Shown: positions 60,216-61,551 of the stretch, in pieces
Layout: each line of letters begins with the position of its first letter
Numbering within the stretch: position 1 is the stretch's first letter
NCBI GenBank assembly: GCA_910589145.1
Contig: CAJUSD010000017.1
Coordinates: 1-61,551, forward strand
Origin: an uncultured Oscillospiraceae bacterium
Lineage (GTDB): Bacteria; Bacillota; Clostridia; Oscillospirales; Ruminococcaceae
Length of the DNA: 61,551 bases
Direction of reading: 5' to 3'
Translations under genes and position numbers: made by a program
Notes under the pieces: generated by a model
What the model saw: the letters and a program-made list of their open reading frames with translations, nothing else
The model's database searches: none
What the model was told of the DNA's origin: nothing

Positions 60216-60657
60216 AAGGGCTACTTTTACTGACAGGATTAAATGGAGGCTCCGTATTTTATGGGCTTCCCTGATTTTTATGCTGGCCTATATGATTTTT
60301 GTAGGAGAAACCGGCGGCGGGGATTCCAGAATCGTGACACGGTTAGCCGATTTTGTTGGGGATATCATTTTCTTTGGGGGATTGGCTTATATTATCTATC
60401 GGATCCGCTCTAACAGAAGGCTCCTCCAAAACAGAAGGCTTTTGGAGGAAAAGCTTTGTTTGGAGCAGGATGAACGAAACCAATATCTTCACGACAAAAG
60501 CGGCGGTATTGTTATGGACGCTTTGATGCTGGTTATGCTGTTTGTTACAATGACAACAGCAGCGTTCAATATGGCGGCATTTTACGCATCCTTTGCCATT
60601 TTGACTGCTGCTGTTCTTTTAAAAGCCAGCGTTTATCTATTCTATTCCCATCGGTGA
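60193..60657 (+). CDS. Small membrane protein coupled to the HTH regulator
   Basis: 154 residues with about four membrane spans: around 24-38, 55-68, 107-122 and 128-148. A cytoplasmic middle has DERNQYLHDKSGGIVMDALM, resembling the DUF2178/DUF3796-like DER...KS motif of proteins encoded with small XRE regulators. Function unknown; sequestering or modulating the regulator at the membrane is a guess. GGGAGTGGAGG lies before the ATG. Confidence 0.7.
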   Translation: MKGVKKYERATFTDRIKWRLRILWASLIFMLAYMIFVGETGGGDSRIVTRLADFVGDIIFFGGLAYIIYRIRSNRRLLQNRRLLEEKLCLEQDERNQYLHDKSGGIVMDALMLVMLFVTMTTAAFNMAAFYASFAILTAAVLLKASVYLFYSHR

Positions 60658-60855
60658 ACAGGCCGGCTTTTTCGTTTGCATTTTTAGACCTTGGAAATTA
60701 CCAGGGAAAACAATTTAGTGGAGATTTTGAAGTTGATGGGGCTGATATTGAAAAAACCCCGGTGGGGTGTTTCAGCCTGTTGAAAAAGGCCCCCTTCGGG
60801 TGGTTTATTTCATGTAAAAGAGGATAAAAGATGATATAATGAAGAGGTTGAAAAA
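60658..60855. repeat. Repeat segment shared with 6623-6686, then transposase promoter
   Basis: CAGGGAAAACAATTTAGTGG through GATTTTGAAGTTGATG (60701-60736) and the ACCCC/GGGGT stem (60755-60769) match 6623-6682. A second stem with CCCCCTTCGGGTGG follows. TATAAT at 60834-60839 is a likely -10 of the transposase frame. Probably the edge of a repeat into which, or beside which, the insertion sequence landed. Confidence 0.6.
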
Positions 60856-61551
60856 ATGCTGGTAAAGAATGCCGCAATAGACTTTACAAAGATATATGAA
60901 TTTGTGGAAGGACTGTACAGTGAAGACAACGGCCGTCCAAGCGTTGACCCAGTGGTATTGTTCAAGATCGTTCTGATCCAGCACATCTACGGCATACCAT
61001 CCCTGCGCCGTGAATATGAACCTTGCATACCGATGGTTCATAGGATACCCGCTGAACGAAGCAGTACCGCACTTTTCGACAGTGAGCTACAACTTCAAGC
61101 ATCGGTTCAATACAGCAACGGTGGAGTATGTATTCCGCTGGGTGTTAAAAGCGGCAGCGGATAAGGGATATCTGGATACAGAGGCAATATTTGTAGACGG
61201 TACACATGTGAAAGCGAATGCAAATCTGAAGAAGCAGGCAAAGAAAGCAGTATCCAAGCAGGCAAAACGATATGCGAAAGAGCTGTTCGATGAGGTAAAC
61301 AGGGACCGGGAAGAACACGGTAAGAAGCCGTTTACCGATGACAGGGACCAAAAGCCGCCGGAGGAGAAAGAGACAATAGTATCCACCACAGACCCGGAGA
61401 GCGGAGTATGGAACAGGATATTTGATGTAACCACTTTTTTCTTTGATGACATCATAGCGTTTAAAGAAATGATGTATGAACAACGTCTGCTAAAACAGAA
61501 AAGGAAATGAAGCGCAGGAAACGTGAAGTCGGACAGGCGAGGAAGCGGATA
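60856..61551 (+). pseudogene. IS1182-type transposase, frameshifted and running off the window
   Basis: The first frame begins MLVKNAAIDFTKIYEFVEGL and reads DNGRPSVDPVVLFKIVLIQH, the IS1182 N-terminus, but after SLRR the homology jumps to another frame (VNMNLAYRWFIGYPLNEAVP, then IFVDGTHVKANANLKKQAKK with the first catalytic Asp region and TTDPESGVW). A short deletion near 61003 would explain it. The second frame diverges after TTDPESGVW and stops at 61508-61510. Hence a decayed copy; a complete copy elsewhere could still act on it. Confidence 0.8.

Overview
The window looks like a chromosomal stretch from a low-to-moderate GC, endospore-forming, flagellated Clostridia bacterium, most likely of the Oscillospirales/Ruminococcaceae type. 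The evidence is strong AGGAGG ribosome sites with frequent TTG/GTG starts, Gram-positive lipoprotein signals, sporulation genes (spmA, spmB, a YtvI-like permease, an AbrB/SpoVT-type regulator), a flagellin, a serine T-box leader and UPF0735/YqeG/CD1247-type Firmicutes families. This placement is inferred from gene content; there is no rRNA in the window. No rRNA, tRNA or CRISPR array was recognised.

Layout. 1-6.5 kb: the 3' part of a large flagellin, an enolase-superfamily dehydratase on the minus strand, then a secreted protein followed by an OmpR-type two-component system. 7-15.2 kb: a sugar-uptake locus with an Lpl-type binding lipoprotein and two permeases (minus), a divergent membrane-bound AraC regulator and 4-alpha-glucanotransferase (plus). 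15.3-21.9 kb: an AbrB-type regulator, spmAB, a MATE pump, then a binding lipoprotein followed by a methyl-accepting chemotaxis protein and a ribbon-helix-helix protein. 22.2-26.3 kb: a threonine/aspartate pathway cluster (ACT regulator-hom-thrB-lysC, minus). 26.9-32.7 kb: ytvI-like gene, htrA, and a response regulator/kinase pair. 33-39 kb: housekeeping genes (YqeG phosphatase, endonuclease IV-like, Xaa-Pro peptidase, efp, zinc-ribbon protein, DEDDh exonuclease, DUF2500). 39-50 kb: Rpn nuclease gene 1, prfC, a reductase-like protein, a split ThrE-type exporter, an iron alcohol dehydrogenase, a Bce-like two-component system, an HTH-desulfoferrodoxin fusion and T-box/serS. 50-61.5 kb: a phospholipase C-like protein, MarR-TauE, a PfkB kinase, leuB, an orphan gene, Rpn nuclease gene 2, an FtsX-type ABC exporter, an HTH/membrane protein pair and a broken IS1182-type transposase.

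The most interesting signals are these. (1) Both Rpn-type nuclease genes contain an internal AGGAGG followed by an in-frame ATG just before their C-terminal repeat/helix tail. This is the architecture expected for a gene-within-gene nuclease plus intragenic antitoxin, and a relic of a third copy lies nearby. (2) A substrate-binding lipoprotein is paired with a chemoreceptor and has no transporter genes. (3) An XRE repressor is fused to a desulfoferrodoxin-like iron module that lacks one expected histidine. (4) An archaeal-type SerRS lies under a T-box. (5) There are several families of dispersed palindromic repeats and MITE-like elements, including one MITE nested within another inverted repeat and a hairpin with compensatory changes between copies.
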